DNA of 64,000 bases from CADCTB01 sp964479465 (lineage in GTDB: Bacteria > Actinomycetota > Acidimicrobiia > Acidimicrobiales > AC-14), in NCBI GenBank assembly GCA_964479465.1, contig CAYZMG010000003.1, positions 59,585-123,584 on the forward strand. Reading direction: 5' to 3'. Positions within the stretch are counted from its first letter, which is position 1. Every line of letters starts with the position of its first letter. Below the pieces are notes generated by a model. That model saw only the letters and a list, made by a program, of their open reading frames with translations. It did no database searches and was not told the origin of the DNA. This document shows, one piece after another, positions 50,855 through 62,321 of the stretch. The translations under genes were made by a program, and so were the position numbers.

Positions 50855-51052
50855 TGTGCATTGTTGTACCTCAAAGGTACAAGAATGCACACTCAGCTGC
50901 CGGCGGGCCGGCGACCGAATCGCTCGCCGGCGGGGCGGGGGGCGCATTGCTTACCGCCGAGAGGTACAAGAATGCACACAAACTCGGTGGCGGACCGCCG
51001 CCGGAGTCGAGTGTGCATTTTTCGGTCCCAGAGACGTAACTTTGCACACTCG
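50855..51052. repeat. Three related palindromic elements
   Basis: A: 50855-50893, arms GTGCATTgTTGTACCT / AGGTACAAgAATGCAC. B: 50942-50979, same right arm, degenerate left arm. C: 51008-51052, arms CGAGTGTGCA / TGCACACTCG. All start with (T)GYGCATT and end with TGCACAC. They fill the 290-bp gap between a + strand gene end and a - strand gene end, where no gene is seen. Confidence 0.8.
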
Positions 51053-51102
51053 ATGGCTGGCGGCACCTCCGCGGGTCCGAGTCTGCTGCGAAAGTCGAGT
51101 AG

Positions 51103-51948
51103 CTATCGCCCAATAACGGCTTGAATTTGCTGGACTGGAAAGTCTTCGATTCGGCCATCGGTTTGCAGGTCGCGAAGGACGCCGGTTTGACCTCCTAACC
51201 GCCACGTTGCGGACCATCGTTCCACCACGACTATGTCGTAGTGACCGACGTTCTGGTATTGGTGAGTGATTTGACCGTCCGGCCAAGGTTCACCCTCGGA
51301 CGCGTGGGGACCACTCGTCTCGCCGTCTCCCCAATCGACTGTGTAGCTCCCCGTCGCCACAATCTCGAGCGGGCCGAATACGGTGGTGTTCCTATAGACA
51401 TGCCTCGTTTGTCCGTTCGTTTCCAGATAGGCGACCTTGCCAGTGATGGCGCGGCCCGGAGCAATCTGCGGAACCGGTGTCGGCAGTACAACATCCTCCC
51501 AGTGACGTCTTGCGACCATTGCAGGCGTCTCGACCGGACCGATCTGTCCTGGGGCAGGCGCCTCTGGCGGACAGGGAGGTGCGGTCCAATAAAGACTGCT
51601 TGAGTTCCCTGGGCCTTCGTCGGCTTCACTGGGTCCCTGCACTGGGATTGGCTGAGGCGTTCCCGCTTCATAGTACGCGGTCCCGATACATGCCTCACCG
51701 TCGGGTCCGACTTGTATCTTGTCATATGGTAGATAGGTCTTGACGGGCCCGGATGTCGTCCCCTGTGACCCGCCACCTCCGCTGGTCTGAACCACCTGCG
51801 GCGCCGTCGCGGTGGAAGATTCAGAGCCTCCGCACCGGGATGTCGACGGCGTTATCTGAACGCAGGTCGGTAGAACTGTTGGCTGGGCTGGCGCCGGGGA
51901 TGTTTGGAACAAAAGGAACAGTACCAAAAGGATACTCACAGAGGACAT
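51103..51948 (-). CDS. Secreted PKD-like protein in lower-GC segment
   Basis: About 281 residues from the ATG at 51948 (MSSVSILLVLFLLFQTSPAPAQ, a signal peptide); an ATG at 52002 is also open but would overlap the upstream gene more. After a Ser/Gly/Thr-rich stretch, the C-terminal half contains TVDWGDGETSG and GQITHQYQNVGHYDIVVV, which is a PKD-fold signature. Codon use is markedly less GC-rich than neighbours. The probable role is extracellular. Its start overlaps the end of the lipoprotein gene. Confidence 0.7.
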   Translation of the reverse strand: MSSVSILLVLFLLFQTSPAPAQPTVLPTCVQITPSTSRCGGSESSTATAPQVVQTSGGGGSQGTTSGPVKTYLPYDKIQVGPDGEACIGTAYYEAGTPQPIPVQGPSEADEGPGNSSSLYWTAPPCPPEAPAPGQIGPVETPAMVARRHWEDVVLPTPVPQIAPGRAITGKVAYLETNGQTRHVYRNTTVFGPLEIVATGSYTVDWGDGETSGPHASEGEPWPDGQITHQYQNVGHYDIVVVERWSATWRLGGQTGVLRDLQTDGRIEDFPVQQIQAVIGR

Positions 51949-52592
51949 GGATTCGCTGGTTGTGATCCGTCGGGGGTAAAACCGTCGTAGATCATTGCCC
52001 ACAGTGTGCGATTGTATTGGTGTGGATCACGCGACGGCTCTAGTGGTCTCAGGGCAACCCACTGCGGATCTGCTGTACCTGCGTCCGGAGACATGGCCGA
52101 AAAGTCGCGCTGGATTCTTACGAAGATGCAGCTGGGCTGGGCGGTAATTATACGGGTAACGGTTGAAACTCTGTTACCAGGGTTTGGCTTGTAGCCACTT
52201 AAGTTCTTGCGTATCTCGTCTTCGACCGAATCGACTACGAGCTGCAAGAGACGATTCTCTCCGTATATCGACCGGAGCCGGTCATATACATCGGCTGTGA
52301 TGGTCTGAGAGCGGACTAAGGTCCGACCAGCATCCCCCATTACGTGGTCCAACCCAGCAAGTACCCGGTTGATGTAAGCAACGTCGATTACCGCCGGCAC
52401 GGCGTAGGGATTCGTTGTCGTTGTCGCCGGCGGGAGTGTGGCGAGGGTCGGGTTTGAGTGGGGCGGGTCGGTCGCCACTGTCGGGTTGGCGCCGGCGCTG
52501 CCCTTGTCCGCCCCGCCCCCCGAGCAGGCGGCGGACGCGAGGAGAGACGCCGTCACCAGTGCCGCTCGGATCGCCGTCCGCCTTACCACCAC
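51936..52592 (-). CDS. Lipoprotein of unknown function in lower-GC segment
   Basis: 218 residues. Signal peptide with lipobox SAAC at about residue 23, then a Thr/Pro/Ser linker and a domain (VIDVAYINRVLAGLDHVMGDAGR, IYGENRLLQLVVDSVEDEIRK, SCIFVRIQRDFSA) with no recognised family. It is followed by the PKD-like secreted protein gene in the same transcript; both have lower GC than the surroundings, suggesting a shared origin by transfer. Divergent from dnaE2. Confidence 0.7.
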   Translation of the reverse strand: MVVRRTAIRAALVTASLLASAACSGGGADKGSAGANPTVATDPPHSNPTLATLPPATTTTNPYAVPAVIDVAYINRVLAGLDHVMGDAGRTLVRSQTITADVYDRLRSIYGENRLLQLVVDSVEDEIRKNLSGYKPNPGNRVSTVTRIITAQPSCIFVRIQRDFSAMSPDAGTADPQWVALRPLEPSRDPHQYNRTLWAMIYDGFTPDGSQPANPCPL

Positions 52593-52632
52593 AGCAAAGT
52601 CATATCAGCCCATTTCATCCCTGGCAAGGGGG

Positions 52633-52653
52633 CGAACAAATGTTCGATATACT
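52633..52653 (+). promoter_or_regulatory. SOS box and promoter of dnaE2
   Basis: CGAACAAATGTTCG (52633-52646) is a LexA-type site like the one at imuA'. The -10 TATACT (52648-52653) is six bases before the ATG at 52660, giving a leaderless mRNA under LexA control. Confidence 0.9.
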
Positions 52654-52659
52654 GGGGCA

Positions 52660-55908
<3,249 letters not shown>

Positions 55909-56265
55909 CTAACAGGCGACCTCGAACCACACCCGCTTGGCACCGTCGCGCTCCCGCTCGACGCCCCATGCCGTCGCCAGCTCCTCGACGATGACCACGC
56001 CCCGCCCCGACACGTCGTCGAGGTGGGCGAGGCGCCGCACGGGGACGGCCGGGCTCCGGTCCTCTACGGCGACCCGCACGACGCATTCATCGACGGTCAC
56101 CGCCAGCTCCGGTCCCGACCGGCCGTGGACAATGGCGTTGGTCACAACCTCGCTGGTGAGCAGCTCGACCGTGTCGACGACGACGTCGGGTACCTGGCGG
56201 CTCAGCAGGACATCGCGCACGAACCGGCGCGCCGCTCCCACGCTCGTCGGGTGTTGCGTAAGCAT
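55909..56265 (-). CDS. RsbW-like ATP-binding protein
   Basis: 118 residues, HATPase_c_2 domain. N-box LLTSEVVTNAIVHG and G-box VSGRGVVIVEELATAWG. A short form of the anti-sigma/serine-kinase family, lacking the start of the usual fold, so ATP binding may be weaker. No phosphatase or STAS gene adjoins it. It is convergent with dnaE2, with no gap. Confidence 0.75.
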   Translation of the reverse strand: MLTQHPTSVGAARRFVRDVLLSRQVPDVVVDTVELLTSEVVTNAIVHGRSGPELAVTVDECVVRVAVEDRSPAVPVRRLAHLDDVSGRGVVIVEELATAWGVERERDGAKRVWFEVAC

Positions 56266-56387
56266 GGTGCGAACTTCGATGTAGCGGATCTTAACGTCAC
56301 GAAAGGGCGTTTCAGGACCGGGCGGTCTGGGAAAGAGGCCCAAATGGACGCCAGTACGCTCACGACGCAAGACCGAAGACCGCGTCG

Positions 56388-56903
56388 TCAGTAGGGCGAC
56401 CCGGGCGCGGTGTCGTCCAGGACCAGCCCCATGATCACCGCGTCCCACAGCTGGCCGTTGCGCCGGGGATAGTGCCGGCGCAGAAGCCCTTCCTCCACGA
56501 AGCCGTGCCGGAGGTACAGCCGGCGGGCCGCGTCGTTGTGCGGCCACACCTGGAGAGCCACCTTGTGGGCGCCGAGGTCGCGGGCGGCGTCTATCACTCC
56601 CCGCACGAGGGCGCCCCCCACGCCGCGGCCCCGCCACCGCGAGTCGACCATCATCCCCAGGCCGGCGACCCCGTACGGCGTCATGTCGACCCGGGCGTGG
56701 CCGACCACCTCGCCGTCGACCAGGGCGACGAGGGACGCGCACTGCTCGGAGGTCGTCTCCTCGAGGAAGCGGGCGTGCTGGGCGGGGCGGTCGACCGGCG
56801 GCTGGGTCCCGAGCCACTTCCCCTCTTCGACCACGGCGATGAACATGTCGACGATGGCGTCCACGTCGTCGGGGTCGGCCCGGCGGACGCCGACCACAGT
56901 CAC
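56388..56903 (-). CDS. GNAT family acetyltransferase
   Basis: 171 residues. The acetyl-CoA-binding motif A is MMVDSRWRGRGVGGALVRGVID, with motif B QVWPHNDAARRLYLRHGFVEEG. It resembles RimJ/phosphinothricin-type GNATs. The substrate is unknown. It lies 62 bp after the SDR gene on the same strand. Confidence 0.87.
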   Translation of the reverse strand: MTVVGVRRADPDDVDAIVDMFIAVVEEGKWLGTQPPVDRPAQHARFLEETTSEQCASLVALVDGEVVGHARVDMTPYGVAGLGMMVDSRWRGRGVGGALVRGVIDAARDLGAHKVALQVWPHNDAARRLYLRHGFVEEGLLRRHYPRRNGQLWDAVIMGLVLDDTAPGSPY

Positions 56904-56964
56904 GAGACTGCCGTCTGCCGACGGCAGTCCCGTGATTGTTTGCTGGACCGACCTCCTGGGCCGG

Positions 56965-57735
56965 TCACGGAGACAGGACGGCCCCGAGGACCCTCCGACT
57001 CAGCGACCACGGGGTAAGGGAGGAGATGCCGCTGAGGATGCGGTAGCCCAGGCCGGGCACGCACTGGGCCCGGTTCTCGGCCACTGCCCGCAGGCCGGCG
57101 CGGGCGACGCTGTCGGCCTTCATCCACGCCACTCGCGGCAAGAACGACCGGTCGATGTCCGCCGCGCCGTGGAATTCGGTGGTGGTGAAGCCGGGCAGCA
57201 GGTTGGTGACCGAGACGCCCCGGCCGCGCACCTCCTCGTGCAGGGCGACGGTGAAGCTCGACAGGTACGCCTTGGTGGCCGCGTACGTGGCCACGTAGGG
57301 CATGGGCTGGAGGCCGGCGATCGACGACACGTTGAGGATGCCGCCCCTGCCCTGGGGGAGCATGTGCTCCAGGGCGGCGTGGGTCAGGCGGACGGGCGCC
57401 AGCACGTTGAGGCGGATCTGGCGGTCCTGGCGGTCGAGGGGGATGTCGGCGAACGGTCCCTGGCCACCGACGCCGGCGTTGTTCACCAGCAGGTCGACGC
57501 CGGCCCGCAGCCGGTCCTCGACGGCCGCGAGCTGCCCGGGGTCGCTCATGTCGGCGACGAGCACCTCGACCTGCACACCGTGCCTGGTTCGGAGCTCGGT
57601 GGCCAGTTCTTCGAGGCGGTCCCGCCGGCGGGCGACGACCACGAGGTCGGAGCCGTCGGCGGCCAGGGCGACGGCGATGGCCCGGCCGATCCCGCTGGAC
57701 GCTCCGGTGACGAGGGCGACGGGCCAGCGAACCAT
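56965..57735 (-). CDS. Short-chain dehydrogenase/reductase
   Basis: 256 residues from the ATG at 57735. NAD(P) motif VTGASSGIGRAIA, ADMSD, NNAG (VNNAGVGG), catalytic Ser (NVSSIAG), YxxxK (YAATKAYL). The C-terminal part (KADSVARAGLRAV, then LTPWSLSRRVLG) resembles lipid- or ketone-acting SDRs such as the DltE-like group. The substrate is unknown. Confidence 0.88.
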   Translation of the reverse strand: MVRWPVALVTGASSGIGRAIAVALAADGSDLVVVARRRDRLEELATELRTRHGVQVEVLVADMSDPGQLAAVEDRLRAGVDLLVNNAGVGGQGPFADIPLDRQDRQIRLNVLAPVRLTHAALEHMLPQGRGGILNVSSIAGLQPMPYVATYAATKAYLSSFTVALHEEVRGRGVSVTNLLPGFTTTEFHGAADIDRSFLPRVAWMKADSVARAGLRAVAENRAQCVPGLGYRILSGISSLTPWSLSRRVLGAVLSP

Positions 57736-57854
57736 GGCCGCCGATGCTAGAGGCGGTGGCGCCCTCGCCCCGTTCTGGTTGCGTCTACCCGCGCATTCGG
57801 TGGGTAAGTGCAGCAAGAACGATCCTGTCTCACCCTCTCTCTATCGTTCCGGCT

Positions 57855-58046
57855 ATGGAGATTTCCTGTGACGACTGTGTGATGCAGGACAGCTGGGCGT
57901 GTGAGGACTGCGTGGTCACCTTCATCTGCGGGCGGGAGCCCGGAGAGGCGGTGGTGTTCGACGTGGCAGAGGCCCGAGCCGTGCGCCTGCTGGGAGAGGC
58001 AGGCCTCGTCCCACCCCTTCGCCAGCAGGTCAGAGCGGCCCGCTAG
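57855..58046 (+). CDS. Small CxxC protein
   Basis: 63 residues from the ATG at 57855. Cysteines: CDDC, then CEDC and a further C (FICG), suggesting a zinc site. Such short proteins (MEISCDDCVM...) precede sepH in several actinobacteria in my recollection. Function unknown. It is followed by two stable hairpins. Confidence 0.6.
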   Translation: MEISCDDCVMQDSWACEDCVVTFICGREPGEAVVFDVAEARAVRLLGEAGLVPPLRQQVRAAR

Positions 58047-58063
58047 AGGCGAGCATCACCCAA

Positions 58064-58117
58064 CGGCCTTCGGGCCGAGTGGTACGGTCCGCACGAAATG
58101 GCCCGGTCTTCGGGCCG
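58064..58117 (+). other. Two UUCG-loop hairpins upstream of sepH
   Basis: CGGCC-TTCG-GGCCG at 58064-58077 and CGGTC-TTCG-GGCCG at 58104-58117; the second can also fold as GGCCCG/CGGGCC (58100-58116). The first may end the small CxxC gene transcript. The second lies 18 bp before the sepH start. Confidence 0.55.
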
Positions 58118-58135
58118 CTGGCACCGGGAGCCTGC

Positions 58136-59641
58136 TTGCGAAAGCTCCACCTCGTGGGGTTGACCACCGACCGCGACGGTTTGATCTTCACGGCCCGGAA
58201 GGGCTCGAAGTCGGGTGGGTACATCGTGCCCCTCGACAAGAAGGTGCTGGCCGCCATCGCCGCCGCAAGCGACTCGGCCAACGGCGATCCGGCGGAGAAG
58301 CCGGCGCCGAAGGGCGACGTCGAGGCGGTGCCCAAGCGGCTGCGCAGCGAGAGCGCCCTGACGCCCCGGGAGATGCAGGCTCGCCTGCGCTCCGGACGCA
58401 CCATCGACGAGGTGGCGGCCGAGGCCGGCGTCGACACCGAGTGGGTGGCCCGCTTCGCGGTGCCGATCCTCGCCGAGCAGGCCCAGGTGGTGGAGCTGGC
58501 CCGGAGCGTGGTCTACGCCAAGCCCCGCTTGGGCGAGTCGAGCGAGCCGCTGGGTTCCTCGGTCGTGCAGAACCTGTCGGACCGGGGCGTCTTCATGCCC
58601 GACGATGTCCTCAACGCCGGCTGGAGCGCGTTCCAGCTCCACGACTCGGTGTGGATGGTGCGCTTCCGCTACCGGTCCCGGGGGCGCGACCAGGAGGCCC
58701 AGTGGGAGATCGACGTGCCCACCGGGCGCCTGCGGGCCCGGAACCGCCAGGCGTCCGACCTGGGCTACGTGGGGCCCGACCGCTGGCAGGGCGAAGAGGA
58801 ACTGGACGAGCCGTCCGCCGAGACGCCGGCGCCGGCGCCGCCCGCCCGCCGGCGGGCCGCACCGGCCCCCAAGCCCGCACCGAGGTCGGCGCGCCCGGCC
58901 AAGAGGGGGGCAAAAGCGGCCAAGGCGACCAAAGCGCGGACTCCCGCCCGCCGGGCGGCGGCCAGGGCCACGCCGGCCCCGCCGGCGAAGATCAAAGCGG
59001 CCAGAGCTTCAGCGGCCAGAACTTCAGCGGCGCGCAACGTCAAGTCGGCGCCGGCCGTCAAGAGGGCAGCGCCCCGGAAGGCCGCTGTTGCCACCCGGAA
59101 GGCCGCGGTTGCCACCCGGAGGGCGGCGCCCAAGACCACCGCCCGCCCGGCCCCGGCCAAGGCCGCCAGCCGGCGCCGGGCCACGAAGGCGGTGCCCGCC
59201 CCCGAGGCGGGGCCAGCGGCAGGTTCGGGCGGGGTGCGGATGGCCGTGGCCCGAGTCTCCACGGCGCGAGTGGCGGCCAGCATGGCCTCGGCTGACCGCG
59301 AACCGTGGGCGGCCGCCGTCCGGCGGGGGTCGCGAAGCGGCGCCGGCACGGCGGCGCCGCCCGGAGATTCGCAGTCCACGTTCAGGCCGGCGGCCTCCCG
59401 TGAAAGGGGGTCCGACCGGAAGGGGACGGTGGGGCCGTTCGAGCCCCGACCCTTGCCCAAGCCCGGGAGCGAGCCGCCGGAACCGCGCATCCGCAAGGTC
59501 ACCGTTCCCGCGCCTCGGGTTCCGGCCGGCGACGGCGTCGGGCCAGCCATCACCCTCCCCGCGCCCCGCCGCCAGGCGAAGGACACCGAGGCCCTGGCCT
59601 CCGGCGAGCGGCCGAAGCGGCGGCGGCTGCGGTCCCGCTGA
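58136..59641 (+). CDS. sepH: Septation protein SepH
   Basis: 501 residues from a TTG (RKLHLVGLTTDRDGL), with GGGAG upstream. The N-terminal DUF3071 domain (1-165) includes RSESALTPREMQARLRSGRTIDEVAAEAGV, a helix-turn-helix-like motif needed for FtsZ binding in Streptomyces, and later YRSRGRDQEAQWEIDVPTGRL. The rest is a low-complexity Ala/Arg/Lys/Pro region with repeats (AVATRKAAVATRR). SepH stimulates FtsZ assembly. The reading frame downstream overlaps nothing; the next gene starts 12 bp later. Confidence 0.88.
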   Translation: MRKLHLVGLTTDRDGLIFTARKGSKSGGYIVPLDKKVLAAIAAASDSANGDPAEKPAPKGDVEAVPKRLRSESALTPREMQARLRSGRTIDEVAAEAGVDTEWVARFAVPILAEQAQVVELARSVVYAKPRLGESSEPLGSSVVQNLSDRGVFMPDDVLNAGWSAFQLHDSVWMVRFRYRSRGRDQEAQWEIDVPTGRLRARNRQASDLGYVGPDRWQGEEELDEPSAETPAPAPPARRRAAPAPKPAPRSARPAKRGAKAAKATKARTPARRAAARATPAPPAKIKAARASAARTSAARNVKSAPAVKRAAPRKAAVATRKAAVATRRAAPKTTARPAPAKAASRRRATKAVPAPEAGPAAGSGGVRMAVARVSTARVAASMASADREPWAAAVRRGSRSGAGTAAPPGDSQSTFRPAASRERGSDRKGTVGPFEPRPLPKPGSEPPEPRIRKVTVPAPRVPAGDGVGPAITLPAPRRQAKDTEALASGERPKRRRLRSR

Positions 59642-59652
59642 CCCCCGACGCG

Positions 59653-60762
59653 GTGGCCCACGTGCTGGTCACCAACGACTTTCCGCCCAAGGTGGGCGGC
59701 ATCCAGTCCTATCTCTGGGAGCTGTGGCGACGCCTGCCTCCCGACCGGGTGAGGGTGGTCACCACCACCCATCCCGACGCCGCCGCGTTCGACGCCAACC
59801 AACCGTTCGCCGTCCACCGCCACGCCAAAGTTCTGCTGCCCACGCCGGCCCTGGCCGCCACGATCAAGCGGGTGGCGGCCGAGGCGGACGCCGCGCTCGT
59901 CCTCCTCGACCCGGCCCTGCCCGTGGGCCTCCTCGGGCCCCACCTGGGCCTGCCCTACGGGGTCGTGCTCCACGGGGCCGAGGTCACCGTTCCCGCCCGC
60001 CTCCCGGTGGCCCGCCAGCTGCTTACCGGCGTGCTCAGGGGGGCGACGTGCGTTGTCGCCGCCGGCGGCTATCCGGCGGCCGAGGCCTTCCACCTGGCCG
60101 GCGACGGGCTACCGGTAACGGTCGTGCCCCCCGGGGTCGACGTCGAGCGCTTCCGGCCGCTGAGCCCCGAGGAGAGGCGCCGGGCACGCGTCGATGCGGG
60201 CCTGCCGGTCGACGGCAAGGTCGTCGTCGGCATGAGCCGGCTGGTGCCTCGGAAGGGCTTCGACGTGCTGATCGCCGCCGCCTCTCTCCTGGCTCCCATC
60301 CATCCCGACCTCACCGTCCTGATCGCCGGCACCGGCCGCGACCGCCGGCGCCTGGAGCGGCTGGTGGCGTCCACTGGGGCGCCGGTGCGACTCCTCGGGT
60401 TCGTGCCCGACCGCGACATGCCCGCCCTCCTCGGCTGCGCCGACGCCTTCGCCATGCCGTGCCGGAGCCGATGGGGCGGCTTGGAGCAGGAGGGCTTCGG
60501 CATCGTGTTCCTGGAGGCCGCGGCGTGCGGTGTGGCCGGCGTGGCCGGCTCCAGCGGGGGCTCGCAGGAGGCCGTGGCCCACGGCGAGACCGGGTTCGTC
60601 GTCCGCCGGCCCCAGGACCCGGTGGCGCTGGCCGCGGCACTCGCCCGCCTCCTGGATGACCCCGAGCTGTGCCGGACCATGGGCGCCGCCGCCCGCCGGC
60701 GGGCCGAGGCGCAGTTCTCCTACGACCACCTGGCGACGCAGTTGGCGACGGCAATTCGGTGA
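59653..60762 (+). CDS. GT4 glycosyltransferase, PimB-like
   Basis: 369 residues from a GTG. LVTNDFPPKVGGIQSYLWEL is the typical N-terminal acceptor motif of PimB-type mannosyltransferases, with PPGVDVERF, SRLVPRKGFDVLI and the GT4 E-x7-E donor motif EQEGFGIVFLEAAA. PimB adds mannose to PIM1 in phosphatidylinositol mannosides. The assignment to PimB rather than another GT4 rests on these motifs only. Coupled to the membrane gene (GTGA overlap). Confidence 0.82.
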   Translation: MAHVLVTNDFPPKVGGIQSYLWELWRRLPPDRVRVVTTTHPDAAAFDANQPFAVHRHAKVLLPTPALAATIKRVAAEADAALVLLDPALPVGLLGPHLGLPYGVVLHGAEVTVPARLPVARQLLTGVLRGATCVVAAGGYPAAEAFHLAGDGLPVTVVPPGVDVERFRPLSPEERRRARVDAGLPVDGKVVVGMSRLVPRKGFDVLIAAASLLAPIHPDLTVLIAGTGRDRRRLERLVASTGAPVRLLGFVPDRDMPALLGCADAFAMPCRSRWGGLEQEGFGIVFLEAAACGVAGVAGSSGGSQEAVAHGETGFVVRRPQDPVALAAALARLLDDPELCRTMGAAARRRAEAQFSYDHLATQLATAIR

Positions 60763-61229
60763 TTCAGAAAGCGTCGTGGGCCGGCACGGCCGTCTTCGCC
60801 GTCACCGCGGTCGCGGCCGCCGCCGCCCCGGAGACCTTCAAGCCAGTGGCACTCGTCACCGCCGTCGCGCTGTTCGTCGGCGGCTGCGGGATCTTTTTGT
60901 GGGCCTTCCTCCTGGTGGCGGCGCGCAGCCGCACCGACCAGATGGAGCAGGCCCAGATCTGGTTCCTCACCGGGCCGCCGACGCCCCCTGAGGTGCGCCG
61001 GAGCCTGCTCGGCGCCCTGGCCGTCCAGGTGGTGATCGGTCTCGCCACCGCCGGCGTGCGGCCCTATACCAGCCTGGCCGCCGGCGTGCTCGTCCCCATG
61101 TGGGGGCTCGGCCTGTGCGGGCTGTGGGCGGCGCGCCACGGGGCGTTCCCCGCCCGCCCGCCGGATCCGAGACGTCCCGGTCCGGGCCTACCATCGCCCC
61201 ATGCCGATCGACGAGAGCAGGATCCGTGA
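60759..61229 (+). CDS. Membrane protein of unknown function
   Basis: 156 residues from a GTG overlapping the glycosyltransferase stop. Four likely helices (AGTAVFAVTAVAAAAAP; VALVTAVALFVGGCGIFLWAFLLVA; LLGALAVQVVIGLATAGV; LAAGVLVPMWGLGLCGLWAAR). A cytosolic loop holds RSRTDQMEQAQIWFLTG. It overlaps the eRF1-like gene by 29 bp. Family not recognised; small actinobacterial membrane proteins of this type often follow PimB-like genes. Confidence 0.65.
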   Translation: MIQKASWAGTAVFAVTAVAAAAAPETFKPVALVTAVALFVGGCGIFLWAFLLVAARSRTDQMEQAQIWFLTGPPTPPEVRRSLLGALAVQVVIGLATAGVRPYTSLAAGVLVPMWGLGLCGLWAARHGAFPARPPDPRRPGPGLPSPHADRREQDP

Positions 61230-62319
61230 CCTTGCCGGTTTCAAAGGCGAGGACGCGCCGGTGACGTCGGTGTACCTCGAGGTCGACGGGCGCACCCGCA
61301 TCCGCGCCCGTGACGTGGAGATGGCCCTGGAGCGGATGCTCCGGCCGGTGCGCGAGCACCAGCACCAGCAGGGCCACGACTCCGTGCTCGCCGACCTCAA
61401 GCGCATCGAAGACCACGTGAAGGCCGGTCTCGACCGGTCGCACGTCCGTGGCCTAGCCATGTTCGCCTGCTCGGCGCATGACTTCTGGGAGGTGGTGGAG
61501 CTGGCCGTACCAGTCCGCGACCGGGTCGTGGTCAACCACACGCCGTACGTGCGGGAGCTGGAGGCCGTCGTGGCCCAGCACCAGCGGTTCGCGGTGCTGG
61601 TCGTCGACCGCCAGCGGGCCCGGCTGTTCCTCTTCCAGCAGGGGGAGCTGCTCGACCGCCAGGAGGAGCTTGACCTGCTGCCCCGCCACGACGACGACGG
61701 CGGCCAACTCGGCAAGGACCAGGTCGCCGGCCATACCGCCGCCGCCGCCCACCGTCACCTCAAGCACGCGGCGGCCGCGGCCTTCGCCCTCCACCAGGAG
61801 CAGGGGTTCGACCACCTGGTGCTCTGCGGCCCCGACGAGATCACCGCCGAGCTCGAGCGGGAGCTCCACGCCTACCTGCGGGAGCGCATCGCCGGCCGGG
61901 TCCATCTGGCGTCAATGGCGGGCACCGAGGACATCCGCCAGGTCGCCGAGGACGTGGAGTCCTCGGTGGAGCGGGAGCGCGAGGCGGCGGTGGTCGACCG
62001 CCTGCGCCAGGCGGTCGGGTCGGGCACCGCCGGGGTAGCCGGCCTGCAGCCCGTCCTCGACGCCCTCGTCGCCCGCCGGGTGGAAACTCTGGTGGTTTCG
62101 CAGGGCTTCGAGGCGCCCGGCTGGCGGTGCCCGAGCTGTGCCTGGGTGGGCACCCTGGGCCGGCGTTGCCCCCTGTGCTCCGCCGACATGGAGCAGGTCG
62201 ACGATGTGATCGAGGAGGCGGTGGAGGAGGCGCTGGCCCAGGCGTGCCGGGTGAGCGTCTGCAACGACAACGCCGACCTCGACGTGATGGGGCGCATCGG
62301 CGCCCTCCTGCGTTACTGA
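61201..62319 (+). CDS. Bacterial/archaeal eRF1-like protein (baeRF family)
   Basis: 372 residues. The eRF1-like middle region has VLVVDRQRARLFLFQQGELLD and a HHLKHAAAAAFALHQEQGFDHLVLCGPDEI stretch, then VVDRLRQAV. A C-terminal zinc ribbon follows (WRCPSCAWVGTLGRRCPLCSADM: four cysteines), then acidic helices. The related Vms1/ANKZF1 proteins act on ribosome-stalled peptidyl-tRNA, and this group is thought to be linked with ribosome rescue, though the bacterial function is not established. Confidence 0.75.
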   Translation: MPIDESRIRDLAGFKGEDAPVTSVYLEVDGRTRIRARDVEMALERMLRPVREHQHQQGHDSVLADLKRIEDHVKAGLDRSHVRGLAMFACSAHDFWEVVELAVPVRDRVVVNHTPYVRELEAVVAQHQRFAVLVVDRQRARLFLFQQGELLDRQEELDLLPRHDDDGGQLGKDQVAGHTAAAAHRHLKHAAAAAFALHQEQGFDHLVLCGPDEITAELERELHAYLRERIAGRVHLASMAGTEDIRQVAEDVESSVEREREAAVVDRLRQAVGSGTAGVAGLQPVLDALVARRVETLVVSQGFEAPGWRCPSCAWVGTLGRRCPLCSADMEQVDDVIEEAVEEALAQACRVSVCNDNADLDVMGRIGALLRY

Positions 62320-62321
62320 CC

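Noticed and set aside
50855..51052. Possible CRISPR array from the three repeated elements
   Set aside because: Elements are inverted repeats of unequal length, with degenerate copies and unequal spacing; no cas gene is nearby.
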